From CBDCVA01 sp965222935 [NCBI: Candidatus Latescibacterota bacterium] (lineage in GTDB: Bacteria > Latescibacterota > CBDCVA01): DNA of 64,000 nt. The stretch covers positions 1,798,001 through 1,862,000 of the forward strand of contig CBDCVA010000002.1 in assembly GCA_965222935.1 (NCBI GenBank). Reading direction: 5' to 3'. Below the pieces are notes generated by a model that saw nothing but the letters and a program-made list of their open reading frames with translations, searched no databases and was not told the origin of the DNA. Of the stretch, positions 35,080 to 44,196 are shown in pieces (positions within the stretch are counted from its first letter, which is position 1; each line of letters begins with the position of its first letter). Position numbers and translations under genes: made by a program.

Positions 35080-35838
35080 ATGGAACACTCACTCAACAAC
35101 AAAATCGCTCTGGTGACAGGCGGTGCATCCGGAATCGGACAAGCCACCGTCAGATTGTTTGCGCGTGAGGGGGCCAAGGTCGCGATTGCCGATGTGCAGA
35201 TCGACGCGGGCCGGGAGGCCGTCGATCAGGTGAAGCAGGCCGGTGGCGAGGCCGTGTTTCTTGAATGCGACGTAACGAAATCCAATGACGTTGAGAAATT
35301 AGTCGCTGACTGCGTTGAGACGTTCGGGCGGTTGGACTGCGCTTTCAACAATGCCGGCATCCTTGGAGAAATGGGAAAAACCGCCGACTGCAGTGAGGAA
35401 AACTACGACCGCTTGATGTCCGTCAATCTCAAAGGGGTTTGGCTTTGTATGAAGTACGAGATCCGCCGGATGCTCGAGCAGGGTGGCGGAGTCATCGTCA
35501 ATACGGCTTCCAATGCTGGAATGAAGGGACAACCTGAATTGCCCGTCTACGGCGCCGCGAAAGCCGCGATCGTTCAACTGACGCGAACAGCGGCCCTGGA
35601 ATACGTCCGCTCGGGAATCCGGATCAACTGTATTAACCCCGGCTTGATTTGGACCCCAATGGTCAAGCGGCAAACCGCAGATCATCCCGGCGCCGTCGAA
35701 AAATTCTCCGAGGAGTTGCCGATAGGTCGGCTGGGCAAGCCGGAAGAGATCGGCGAGGCTGTAGTGTGGCTATGCTCGGACGCCGCTTCATACGTGACCG
35801 GTCACGCGATGAATGTTGATGGCGGCGTTCTGGCTTGA
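35080..35838 (+). CDS. Short-chain dehydrogenase/reductase (classical SDR)
   Basis: A 252-residue classical SDR: T13-GGASGIG20 cofactor turn, D39 after the second strand (favours NAD(H)), NNAG at 90-93, catalytic S144, Y157 and K161 (YGAAK), and a C-terminal YVTGHAMNVDGG. It oxidises or reduces a hydroxyl/carbonyl on an unknown small molecule. It is the last gene of the isomerase-VOC-SDR operon, starting 12 bases after the VOC stop. Confidence 0.92.
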   Translation: MEHSLNNKIALVTGGASGIGQATVRLFAREGAKVAIADVQIDAGREAVDQVKQAGGEAVFLECDVTKSNDVEKLVADCVETFGRLDCAFNNAGILGEMGKTADCSEENYDRLMSVNLKGVWLCMKYEIRRMLEQGGGVIVNTASNAGMKGQPELPVYGAAKAAIVQLTRTAALEYVRSGIRINCINPGLIWTPMVKRQTADHPGAVEKFSEELPIGRLGKPEEIGEAVVWLCSDAASYVTGHAMNVDGGVLA

Positions 35839-35938
35839 CATGGAATCCGTTTTCCGGCCCGACGAGCCAGGTTTCATAGATACCGCCGCTCCATCCCGTT
35901 GTCGTGCACCCCGCAACCTGCGAAGATCCCCTCGCCCA

Positions 35939-36778
35939 TTAGGTCCACTCGACAATGTGGCGGCGGCTCAGCAGTTTCTTGCCTCGCTCTGAGAGCGCGT
36001 CATACGCCGCCTGAGGCATTTCGACGTACTGCTGAATAGCAAACCAGGATCGACAGTAGCACACGACCAGTTCCGGGCGCGGCTGATCCGATGGATTGGG
36101 AGTGCCGCGGTGCAGGGTTCGAACGTCCTGCACCCACATCGAACCTTTCTTCAGGTTGAGCCGATGCGACGAGGGGAAATGACCCCGTTTTAACACGTCG
36201 TCGTAGCGTGGCTCCAGTTCGGGATCCGCGAGGTACTGGGTGGACGGTAGCACTTCAATGCTGCCATTCTCCTCCGAGGTCTCCACGAGCGGGAATTTCA
36301 CGCCGATGACGGGGCAAGTCTCCAGTCCCACATGGGGAATCTCCTCGGCGAGATTGGTATCCCGATGCCAATGCTGATATTCGCTTCCGGGATACGGCGT
36401 GTTGGAATGGTAGCAGGTCACCACGTAATCATCGGTTTTCCAGTAGCGGTCGAGGAATTCGAGGATGACGGGATGCTCGAAGATCGCAGGATCGGCAAAG
36501 GGCGGCATCCACGGCACGGTCAGGGTGTAGCGGCTCGTCGTTTGCAGTCTTCCCAACCCGGTGCGAACATCGCCGCGCTCGACATCCGAGATGTCCGTCT
36601 CGCGTTCCTTGACGTGTTCGAGCAGGGGCATAAACGCCTCGTGGATCCGGTCCATGGTCTCGGGGGGAATCATGTCCTCGAAGACCACATAACCGTTGAT
36701 CTTGAATTCGGCGAGTTTGAGATCGAAGTCGATACTCTCCCAAGTCGTCGGCACGGCATCCTCCACTCGGTGGTTCAT
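35939..36778 (-). CDS. Phytanoyl-CoA dioxygenase family protein
   Basis: A 279-residue PhyH-type dioxygenase. The iron-binding H-x-D is in YQHWHRDTNLAEE (~residue 136), with the distal histidine in VRTLHRGTPNPSDQPRPELV (~226), whose PRPELV arginine would bind 2-oxoglutarate. It opens with the usual FKINGYVVFEDMIP. It is convergent with the isomerase-VOC-SDR operon (100 bases apart) and divergent from the sialidase-like gene at 37081. Substrate unknown. Confidence 0.9.
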   Translation of the reverse strand: MNHRVEDAVPTTWESIDFDLKLAEFKINGYVVFEDMIPPETMDRIHEAFMPLLEHVKERETDISDVERGDVRTGLGRLQTTSRYTLTVPWMPPFADPAIFEHPVILEFLDRYWKTDDYVVTCYHSNTPYPGSEYQHWHRDTNLAEEIPHVGLETCPVIGVKFPLVETSEENGSIEVLPSTQYLADPELEPRYDDVLKRGHFPSSHRLNLKKGSMWVQDVRTLHRGTPNPSDQPRPELVVCYCRSWFAIQQYVEMPQAAYDALSERGKKLLSRRHIVEWT

Positions 36779-37080
36779 CTCTCGTGTGTTTGATTGGCCG
36801 CTATACCGACGCCGGAGTTTTGCGACCCACCCGTCTGCGACAGCGGCACGATGGATTCACGAATCATCATAAGATAAGCCGACGCATCAGAAGGCAAAGG
36901 CGTTGCCGAACGGTGGAGCCTCCAGTATATTGAATTTCGGCTCTATACCAGTGTGCTCCCCGCATGCCCGTGCTCAACGGCGAGCTATGCTATGAGGTTT
37001 TTATCATCCGACGGCGATCCTTCAGGAAACGGTGTCACGGGTGATGCTTAGGTGAGTGTAAGATCGGCTGGGAGAAAGCA
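36779..37080. other. Divergent intergenic region of ~300 bp
   Basis: It lies between the PhyH and sialidase-like starts and is relatively AT-rich around 36860-37010 (CATCATAAGATAAGCCG, GCTATGAGGTTTTTATCATC). It should hold both promoters, but I could not single out a convincing -35/-10 pair. No gene seen. Confidence 0.4.
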
Positions 37081-38451
37081 ATGAAAGACCTCAATCTGGA
37101 AGAGATTCGAGAGGATTGGCGAGAGCTGGCAAGGCGACGCCGGGGCATGACGAGTGCCACCGAATGGCTGCTCGATGCGCTGGGCGAGGCGGTGGCCCGA
37201 GAGGATGCCGCGGGCGCTGAGAAACGGATGGAATGGTTCGCTCGGCTGGTGGAATGGGCTCGGCGTCCCGAGTTCATCGACCCGCCGACGGCAAAAGTGC
37301 CGCGCGAGCGCCAACCCGGCGAGAAACTCGATCTGCTGGTCTACGGCATCGAGGGCGACTATGCGAGCTTCCCCAACATCGTCCGGATGGAAAGCGGACG
37401 GCTGATCATCACCTTCGGCGTCCAGCCGGTGCCGTTGATTGCGCTCGCAGGGGACCATCCGCACCAGCAGTCCAGGTCGGACCCCTGCTGGGCGATCAGC
37501 GACGACGGTGCGCACACGTGGCGGATCACGCGGGAACGCGAGGATGCCTTTTCGTTCTTGTCCAGTACGCTCGTCAATGCCCCCGGGGCCATTGTGTCCT
37601 CGGAGGAAGATCGCAGGCCGTCGCCGACGGACAAGGTGGTCTGTGCGTCCCGCAGTCCGGCCCATCTGATCGCCTCGCTCAGCGAGAAGGGTGTCCCCCG
37701 TCTGTCTTCGGATGAGACCGGAGTGATCCCCCGAGGGACCGGTTTCACCCGGTGCGCCGACGGGTCGCTGCTGGTCGCTTCGTCGTGGATTCCTCCGGGC
37801 CCCGAAGCGCCTTGGGGCCCCACGCCCAAGACCGCCGTGTTCGACCGCAGCACGGATGAGGGCAAGACCTGGCAACGCATAGCGCAGCTTCACAACGAGG
37901 GGAACGTCTTCTACTTCACGGAGCCCGATCTCTACACGGCCAGGGACGGTCGGGTCGTCTGCCTGTTGCGGACTCAGCCGCCGCCGGACCCGAAGCTCCA
38001 CCTGCCCGATATGATCTATCCTACGGGCCGCTCGGGTACCGGCTGGTACCTCTTCCAGGCGGAATCGACCGACCACGGTCACACCTGGTCCGAACCGGTC
38101 AGGCTCGACATCTGGGGCCACCCGCCCTGCATGCTGCGCCTGGGGAGCGGCGAGGTGCTGCTGGTCTACGGACATCGTAGACCGCTGTGGACGGTGCGCG
38201 CGATTCTCAGCCACGACGACGCCAGGACGTGGGACATGGAATCGATGCGCGTTCTTTACGAATTCGAGCCGGGGATGAGAGACTTTGGCTATCCCGTCAC
38301 CACGCAACTGTCCGACGGAACCATCCTCTGCACGTACTATGGCTACCCCACGGGCGACACCACCCGCTGGGCATCATCGCACGGGATCTTCCTGAGCCTG
38401 TTCGATGAGGCGTGGCTGAGCGGAGGACAGCCCCCGGGCGATGGGGTGTGA
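37081..38451 (+). CDS. Sialidase-like BNR/Asp-box protein with helical N-terminus
   Basis: A 456-residue protein. The first ~85 residues are charged and helical (LEEIREDWRELARRRRG). The rest is a sialidase-type propeller with Asp boxes at AISDDGAHTW (~residue 140), DRSTDEGKTW (~258), AESTDHGHTW (~330) and a degenerate LSHDDARTW (~378). There is no signal peptide, and it is not closely similar to the BNR protein at 6765. The ATG follows GGGAGAAAGCA. By fold an exo-glycosidase; the substrate is not shown. The CBM9-like gene follows 236 bases downstream. Confidence 0.7.
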   Translation: MKDLNLEEIREDWRELARRRRGMTSATEWLLDALGEAVAREDAAGAEKRMEWFARLVEWARRPEFIDPPTAKVPRERQPGEKLDLLVYGIEGDYASFPNIVRMESGRLIITFGVQPVPLIALAGDHPHQQSRSDPCWAISDDGAHTWRITREREDAFSFLSSTLVNAPGAIVSSEEDRRPSPTDKVVCASRSPAHLIASLSEKGVPRLSSDETGVIPRGTGFTRCADGSLLVASSWIPPGPEAPWGPTPKTAVFDRSTDEGKTWQRIAQLHNEGNVFYFTEPDLYTARDGRVVCLLRTQPPPDPKLHLPDMIYPTGRSGTGWYLFQAESTDHGHTWSEPVRLDIWGHPPCMLRLGSGEVLLVYGHRRPLWTVRAILSHDDARTWDMESMRVLYEFEPGMRDFGYPVTTQLSDGTILCTYYGYPTGDTTRWASSHGIFLSLFDEAWLSGGQPPGDGV

Positions 38452-38687
38452 ACGCCCTGCCCGACGGCACCGACAGCGTCGTTCTGGATAGACGCGTTCA
38501 GGGGTTGCGCGAGGCGTCGGGAGCCCTTATATTTCATTATGCGAATGTCGATAGCCTCTTTGTTCAAGGCGAAGGGAGAGCGAAGGCCCGGTTGCTGTGG
38601 AAAGGAGCGACGAGTGAACTTATGTAGGGGCCGCCGGACTCCTCAGACACAAACGAGCAAACGGTTCTATCAACTCCAAAGAGGGAT

Positions 38688-39626
38688 ATGATGAGCAAAG
38701 GCAAATGGATCGTAGCGCTGGCCGTCGTTGTGCTGGCTTCGGCCGTCGCGGCCAACATGGCGAGCGCTCGGAATGATTTCCACTGGGAAACCCCGAAGCT
38801 GCCTGCCGGCACGGCGGTGACCATCGACGGTGATCCGTCCGAGTGGATGGATTTTGCATGGAGCGACGGTGTATGGGACTGGGAACGCGTCGCAGCCTCG
38901 TCTTGGTACGGCCCCGAAGGGGTCTCGAAACCTCCGGCAGCTACGGGCCCGGACGAGGGCGCAGAAGCCGGGACCCCCGACGACTTCTCGGTCGAGACCT
39001 TCGCCGCCTGGGACGATGATGCGGTCTACTTCGCCTTCGTTGTGACTGACAACATCTGGGATGTTCACAGCGTCGGTGAAAGCAACTCTTTCGCGAACTC
39101 GGACGTCGCGTGCATCGTCATCGATGCCAAAGGCGGCTTTGGCCGCACGACCGAGGAAAGCGGCTACAGAAACGCGGGTATCGCAAGCTGGTGGTGGCGC
39201 GCCGGTGAGGGTTCTACCGACGGTACCGCTGATGATTTGAAGCGCCGCATCAGCCATACCGTGGGAGAGACCGCTCAGTACTTCGGCGAAGATGTCCCAG
39301 AGGCCCAAGGGAGGACGGTCGTCGATCCCGTTGGCACCTCGCCCAACGCCTTGGGCGGGAGCTGGGTGTTTGAGGGCAAGCTCACGTGGCAGGGCATCAT
39401 CGACAATACAGAGGAAACGTGGGCTTCTCCGTTCGAGGGACGTGAGATGGGCTGGATATTTTTCGCGATCGACGCGGACGGCGCCCAGGGTGACAGCTTT
39501 TTCTTCCTCTATGGTGGCGCGCCGACCAGTGATGCGGAAAACTACAGTTGGACGACCTTCGTCCTCGGCGAGGATGTGGCCGTCGAGACAACGAGCTGGG
39601 GCCAGGTCAAGCAACTCTTCAAGTAA
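38688..39626 (+). CDS. Secreted CBM9-like protein with C-terminal W-x-Q-x-K-Q-L-F motif, copy 2
   Basis: A 312-residue exported protein: signal peptide MMSKGKWIVALAVVVLASAV then AANMASA, shared almost residue for residue with copies 3 and 4. Mature marks are DGDPSEWMDFAWSDGVWDWE, FAAWDDDAVYFAFVVTDNIWD, VPEAQGRTVVDPVG and GREMGWIFFAIDADGA, ending AVETTSWGQVKQLFK. The start context AGAGGGATATGATG is identical to that of copy 3; the second ATG (38691) is better spaced from GAGGG. It faces the DUF6785/6784 gene at 39810 with a shared-type terminator between. Its ligand is unknown. Confidence 0.75.
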   Translation: MMSKGKWIVALAVVVLASAVAANMASARNDFHWETPKLPAGTAVTIDGDPSEWMDFAWSDGVWDWERVAASSWYGPEGVSKPPAATGPDEGAEAGTPDDFSVETFAAWDDDAVYFAFVVTDNIWDVHSVGESNSFANSDVACIVIDAKGGFGRTTEESGYRNAGIASWWWRAGEGSTDGTADDLKRRISHTVGETAQYFGEDVPEAQGRTVVDPVGTSPNALGGSWVFEGKLTWQGIIDNTEETWASPFEGREMGWIFFAIDADGAQGDSFFFLYGGAPTSDAENYSWTTFVLGEDVAVETTSWGQVKQLFK

Positions 39627-39647
39627 GTTTCACGGACCCAGCATCCC

Positions 39648-39692
39648 GAGAAGGCCGGGGGTCTCGTTCTGAGATCTCCGGCCTTCTCATTT
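39648..39692 (+). terminator. Terminator after CBM9-like copy 2
   Basis: An eleven-base perfect stem GAGAAGGCCGG (39648-39658) / CCGGCCTTCTC (39678-39688), then ATTTG. The bases before it (TTTCACGGACCCAGCATCCC) and the stem are repeated after copies 3 and 4. Confidence 0.7.
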
Positions 39693-39809
39693 GCGCCTCG
39701 CCCGCGCTACCTGCGGCGACCCGCATAAACGCTGCTGTGCTCCGGGTGGACTGGACCGGGCTGACGATCGGAGATTTTCCCTCGGCTGCCGAGGTGAGGG
39801 TCCTGACCG

Positions 39810-41828
39810 TTAATGCCGAAGGAAAACGCTTGGATAAGTGGTGGACCCTTCTCCCGGATACAAGATGAGGCTGGCGATGATGTAGAGCATGGCCCCTGCG
39901 ATTTGGCCGGCCACGAGCCCGATGAAGAAGGGCTTTCCCCGCTCGTAGAGCGACTGACCGCCGATCTTGATGAGGATCACTTTGGCGAGCCACGTGAGGA
40001 AGAAGGGGCCTAGGTGGCCGCCCATCCCCGACGCGAGCGGACAGGTCAGGCCGATGGGGTGAAGCGGCCACCAGGGGAAGCGGTGGCGTACGAAGATCAA
40101 TAAGCCCGTCACGGCTGCACCCAAGCCCATGAACCCCAGCCTTAGAGGGTCGGGACCGCTCGGGTCTCTGATTTTCGCGGTGATGTAATCGAAAGCGAAG
40201 CCACCCTGATACACCCACGTCACGAAATTGTGAGCCCCGGTGCGGTAGGCCGAATCAATATAGTACCACAGCGCCACCGGGAGGGCGACCGCGAGGCTGA
40301 GGACCGTGGCGATTACGATGACCCGGCCGTTCATCCTCAGCAAGTCGGCGAGCTTGGCGCCGTGCGCGATGGCGGGCACGATGACGGACCACAGGTTCGT
40401 GATCCAGCCGAAGGAGAACGCGATCCCCACCATGCTTGAGGTGGACATGTTGGCTGATCCCAAGGTGTGCATCGCGAACATCTGTGCCATCAACGGCGGC
40501 TTGGCGTAGGGCAGGCCGCTTTCGATGACGAGCCGCGTGGTCCCGAAGTAGGCCAGGACGGCTGCGGGCAGAAAGAGCGCGATCAAAGGGGCCGACATGC
40601 CCGTCCGGGCCGTGAAAGTGACCATGTACACGAGGCCTAAGACGAGGCAGACGACGGCGAGGCGAGGCGACATCAGTTCACGCTCATCGCCCTGTGTCCG
40701 GAGCCCCCGCCAGGCGTGGCGAAAGACGTAGGCCAGGTGGTGGCGTGCGGCCCAGACGCCGTAGAGGATGAAGACACTGAAAGCCCCCCACGATTGCCAA
40801 CTCAAAGAAACGTAGTTGGGAACGCCGGACCCTCCGAACCCGCCGAGCTCGCTGGTGCCGATCGCGAAGCCGATGCGGGTGAACAGAGCTTGCTGCATGC
40901 GGATCAAAATCTGGAAGAACCAGAAGCTGAACAGGACTTCGGGGTTGACGAAGTAGCACAGCCCGATGAGCCAGGGCTGCGCCGTGATGAAGATGCGTGG
41001 GAAGGTCCTGCCGAAGTTGACGGGTCCGCCGAACTGGATGCGGGGGAGTCCCGGCTTGAGCAACGTCGCCACATTCCAGACGAAGATACCGAAGACCAGA
41101 AAGAAGCCCACGAGGAAGGCTGGCTTCTTGGTGATGGCGGGTAGAAGCGTGCGCGAGTCGCTGTCCTCCATCAGCGCCATGGGCGTGTTCATCAAGGGGA
41201 AGAGCAACCGCTCGTTCTCCACCCACTGCTTGCGGAACAGTGCCACCAGCGCGATGCAGACCAGAAAGAAAGCCATCACGAAACTGCACCACCACAGTAG
41301 CGACGGGAGCCACGCGGCCCAGGGAATGCCCTCGCCCAGAGGCAAGCCCTCGTAGAACCACGTGATGGCCTTGCCTGTGTCGTCGGGCGCCATCCAGCTC
41401 AGGATATCGTCCAGGAAGAGGTCGGCCCATTCGTTCTCGGGCGAGGCGTAATAGCGTGGCGCCGCCAGCATGGCGACCAGGAACAGCACCAGGCTTCCGC
41501 CTGAGACCACCGCGACGAGCGCCATGACGAAGATCACGACGATCTCCTGGGGCCGCAGCGCCCAGGAGGGGTTGGCGAGCTTGAAGGCTACATTGACGAT
41601 GAAGACGAAGAAGAACAGCAGCATGATCGGGAGCCAGGGGAAATAGCCGAGATCCATCCCGTGGATGTTATGCCCATAACTGATGAACGGGTAGAGGATG
41701 GCGCTGCCGCCCGCCGACAGGATGCCCAGAACCACTGCGCGCACCGTGAGACCGGAGGCGGCGAGACCGAGCCGGCGTTCCGGCTGGGCCGCTTCTTCGG
41801 GCTTTAGGGCTTCTCGCTCAAAGGCCAC
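39810..41828 (-). CDS. DUF6785/DUF6784-type polytopic membrane protein, copy 4
   Basis: A 672-residue membrane protein highly similar to copies 5 and 6 (LTVRAVVLGILSAGGSAILY at the N-terminus, LFLDDILSWMAPDDTGKAIT, WFYEGLPLGEGIPWAAWLPS, FRKQWVENERLLFPLMNTPM, RFPWWPLHPIGLTCP). The start is a GTG with AAGGAG upstream, and N-terminal residues 1-25 (MAFEREALKPEEAAQPERRL) are Glu-rich and variable between copies. It lies 122 bases downstream of copy 5 on the same strand and may be read from the same transcript. The stop is separated from the CBM9-like copy 2 by the shared-type terminator. Confidence 0.82.
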   Translation of the reverse strand: MAFEREALKPEEAAQPERRLGLAASGLTVRAVVLGILSAGGSAILYPFISYGHNIHGMDLGYFPWLPIMLLFFFVFIVNVAFKLANPSWALRPQEIVVIFVMALVAVVSGGSLVLFLVAMLAAPRYYASPENEWADLFLDDILSWMAPDDTGKAITWFYEGLPLGEGIPWAAWLPSLLWWCSFVMAFFLVCIALVALFRKQWVENERLLFPLMNTPMALMEDSDSRTLLPAITKKPAFLVGFFLVFGIFVWNVATLLKPGLPRIQFGGPVNFGRTFPRIFITAQPWLIGLCYFVNPEVLFSFWFFQILIRMQQALFTRIGFAIGTSELGGFGGSGVPNYVSLSWQSWGAFSVFILYGVWAARHHLAYVFRHAWRGLRTQGDERELMSPRLAVVCLVLGLVYMVTFTARTGMSAPLIALFLPAAVLAYFGTTRLVIESGLPYAKPPLMAQMFAMHTLGSANMSTSSMVGIAFSFGWITNLWSVIVPAIAHGAKLADLLRMNGRVIVIATVLSLAVALPVALWYYIDSAYRTGAHNFVTWVYQGGFAFDYITAKIRDPSGPDPLRLGFMGLGAAVTGLLIFVRHRFPWWPLHPIGLTCPLASGMGGHLGPFFLTWLAKVILIKIGGQSLYERGKPFFIGLVAGQIAGAMLYIIASLILYPGEGSTTYPSVFLRH

Positions 41829-41950
41829 GGCGATGCTCCTTGGCTCAATATGGGCTCACGCGAAGGCTCCGCGTCTGCCGCGATCATGATAATGAAAGGT
41901 ACGGCGCGCGGCCCCGGCAAGATGCGTCGAGCTTGGGGAGAGCACCGCCT

Positions 41951-43960
41951 TCAGTAATACCGGGGCGGTGAGAGGTACCCTTCTCCCGGATACAGGACGA
42001 GGTTGGCGATGACGTAGAGCAAAGCCCCTGCGATGTGGCCGACCACGAGCCCGATGAAGAAGGGCTTGCCCCGCTCGTAGAGCGACTGACCGCCGATTTT
42101 GATGAGGATCACCTTGGCGAGCCACGTGAGGAAGAAAGAGCCCAAATGGCCGACCATCCCCGGCACGAGCGGGCAGGTGAGGCCGATGGGATGAAGCGGC
42201 CACCATGAGAAGCGGTGGCGTGCGAAGATCAATAAGCCCGTCAGGGTCGCGCCCAAGCCCATGAAACTTAGCCTTGGAAGGTCGGGACCGCGTGGCCCCC
42301 TGATATTCGCGGTGATGTAATCGAAAGCGAAGCCGCCCTGATACACCCACGTCGAGAAATTGTGAGCCCCAGTGTGGTAGGCGGAGTAGAGGTAGTACCA
42401 CAGCGCCACCGGAAGGGCGACCGCGATGCCGAGGATCGTGGCGATCACGATGACCCGCCCGTTCATCCTCAGCAAGTCAGCGAGCTTGGCGCCGTGCGCG
42501 GCGGCGGGCATGAAGGCGGACCATAGGTTCGTGATCCAGCCGAAGGAGAACGCGATCCCCACCATGCTCGGGTTCGACATGCCGGCTGATCCCAGGGTGT
42601 GCATCGTGAACAACTGCGCCATCAACGGCGGCTTGACGTAGGGCAGACCGCTTTCGATGACGAGCCGCGTGGTCCCGAAGTAGGCCAGGATGACCGCGGG
42701 CAGAAAGAGCACGATCACAGGAGCCGACATGCCTGTCCGCGCCATGAAAGCGGCGACGTACACCACGCCTAAGACGAGGCAAGCCACGGCGAGGCGAGGC
42801 GACATCAGTTCACGTTCATCGCTCTGTGTCCGGAGCCCCCGCCAGGCGCGGCGGAAGACGTCGGCCAGATGATGTCTCCCGGCCCAGACACCGTAGAGGA
42901 TGAACAGGCTGAAAGCGCCGTACGACTGCCAGATCACAGAAACGTACCTGGGAACGCCGGCTGGTCCGAACCCGCCGAGCTCGCTGGTGCCGATCGAGAA
43001 GCCGATGCGGGTGAACAGAGCTTGCTCAAAGCGGATCAGAAGCTGGAAAAACCAGAAGCTGAACAGGACTTCGGGGTTGACGAAGTAGCACAGTCCGATG
43101 ATCCAGGGCGTGGCGGCGATGAAGATGCGCGGGAAGGTCCTGCCGAAGTTGACGGCTCCGCCGAAATGGATGAGCGGAAGCCCTGGCTTGAGGAACGTCA
43201 CCACGTTCCAGGCGAGCATGCCGAAGATGAGAAGGAAGCCCACGAGGAAGGCCGGCTTCTTGGTGATGGCGGGCAGAAGCTTCGGCGAGGCGCTGTCCTC
43301 CATCAGCGCCATGGGGGTGCTCATCAAGGGGAAGAGCAGCCGCTCGTTCTCCACCCACTGCTTGCGGAACAGCGCCACTAGCGCAATGCAGATCAAATAG
43401 ACGGCCATCACGAAGGTGCACCACCACAACAGCGACGGAAGCCACGCCGCCCAGGGGATGATCTCGCCCAGAGGCAGGCCCTCGTAGAACCACGTGATGG
43501 CCTTGCCCGTATCCTCAGGGGCCATCCAACTCAGGATATCGTCCAGGAAGAGATCGGCCCATTCGTTCTCGGGCGAGGCGTAGTAGCGTGGGGACGCCAG
43601 CGTGGCGATCAGGAACAGCAACAGGCTCCCGCCTGAGACCACCGCGACGAGCGCCATGATGAAGATCACGACGATCTCCTGGGGCCGCAGCGCCCACGCG
43701 CGGTTGGCGAGCTTGAAGGCTACGTTGACGACGAAGACGAAGAAGAACAGCATGAGGACCGGACCCCAGGGAAAGTGGCCCATGCCCATTCCGTGGATGT
43801 TGTTTCCTTGGCTGAGAAACGGGTAGAGGACGGCGCCGCCGCCCGCCGACAGGATGCCCAGAACCACCGCGCGCACCGTGAGACCGGAGGCGGCGAGGCC
43901 GCGCCGCCGTTCCGGGCGGGCGGCTTCTGCGGTTCGCGGGGCGGTCTCTTCGGAGGCCAC
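41951..43960 (-). CDS. DUF6785/DUF6784-type polytopic membrane protein, copy 5
   Basis: A 669-residue protein that aligns with copies 4 and 6 over its whole length. Differences are concentrated in the N-terminal tail, in the loop around residue 305-315 (ELGGFGPAGVPRYVSV) and in the C-terminus (GEGYLSPPRYY). I start it at the GTG at 43960 (VASEETAPRT), which has GGGAGGAG upstream and lines up with the GTG of copy 6; the frame is open to 44047. It follows the CBM9-like copy 3 gene on the same strand. A terminator-like hairpin lies between them, so expression may be partly uncoupled. Confidence 0.82.
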   Translation of the reverse strand: MASEETAPRTAEAARPERRRGLAASGLTVRAVVLGILSAGGGAVLYPFLSQGNNIHGMGMGHFPWGPVLMLFFFVFVVNVAFKLANRAWALRPQEIVVIFIMALVAVVSGGSLLLFLIATLASPRYYASPENEWADLFLDDILSWMAPEDTGKAITWFYEGLPLGEIIPWAAWLPSLLWWCTFVMAVYLICIALVALFRKQWVENERLLFPLMSTPMALMEDSASPKLLPAITKKPAFLVGFLLIFGMLAWNVVTFLKPGLPLIHFGGAVNFGRTFPRIFIAATPWIIGLCYFVNPEVLFSFWFFQLLIRFEQALFTRIGFSIGTSELGGFGPAGVPRYVSVIWQSYGAFSLFILYGVWAGRHHLADVFRRAWRGLRTQSDERELMSPRLAVACLVLGVVYVAAFMARTGMSAPVIVLFLPAVILAYFGTTRLVIESGLPYVKPPLMAQLFTMHTLGSAGMSNPSMVGIAFSFGWITNLWSAFMPAAAHGAKLADLLRMNGRVIVIATILGIAVALPVALWYYLYSAYHTGAHNFSTWVYQGGFAFDYITANIRGPRGPDLPRLSFMGLGATLTGLLIFARHRFSWWPLHPIGLTCPLVPGMVGHLGSFFLTWLAKVILIKIGGQSLYERGKPFFIGLVVGHIAGALLYVIANLVLYPGEGYLSPPRYY

Positions 43961-44129
43961 GGTGGGGCTCCTCCCGGCGGCATCGCCGTCAGGTGCTGTA
44001 CCGATGCACTGGACGAGGGGTCCTGCGCATGTACGCCCCCGGTCCACCCCCTGTCAAGCGCGGTTCAGTACGGGAGCCCGTACCGTCGCACGGCTTTGAG
44101 CCTTCCGGGGTCGCTGGTTAGGGGGCAGA

Positions 44130-44175
44130 AAGAATGAGAAGGCCGGGGATCTCGACGAGCCCCCCCGGCCTTCTC
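44130..44175 (-). terminator. Terminator-like hairpin after CBM9-like copy 3
   Basis: On the minus strand GAGAAGGCCGG / CCGGCCTTCTC (44175-44165 with 44146-44136), followed by ATTCTTTCT. Same stem as after copy 2. It sits between the secreted-protein gene and the membrane-protein gene, so it could attenuate rather than end transcription. Confidence 0.6.
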
Positions 44176-44196
44176 GGGATGCTGGGTCCGTGAAAC

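Noticed and set aside
37048-38307. Open frame of 419 codons on the minus strand
   Set aside because: Antisense to the sialidase-like gene, whose Asp boxes are clear.
38452-38687. Possible second gene between the sialidase-like and CBM9-like genes
   Set aside because: Short frames only, none with a ribosome-binding site or recognisable sequence.
44048-44130. Extension of membrane-protein copy 5 upstream of 43960
   Set aside because: The frame is open to 44047, but the GTG at 43960 has GGGAGGAG and aligns with the start of copy 6.
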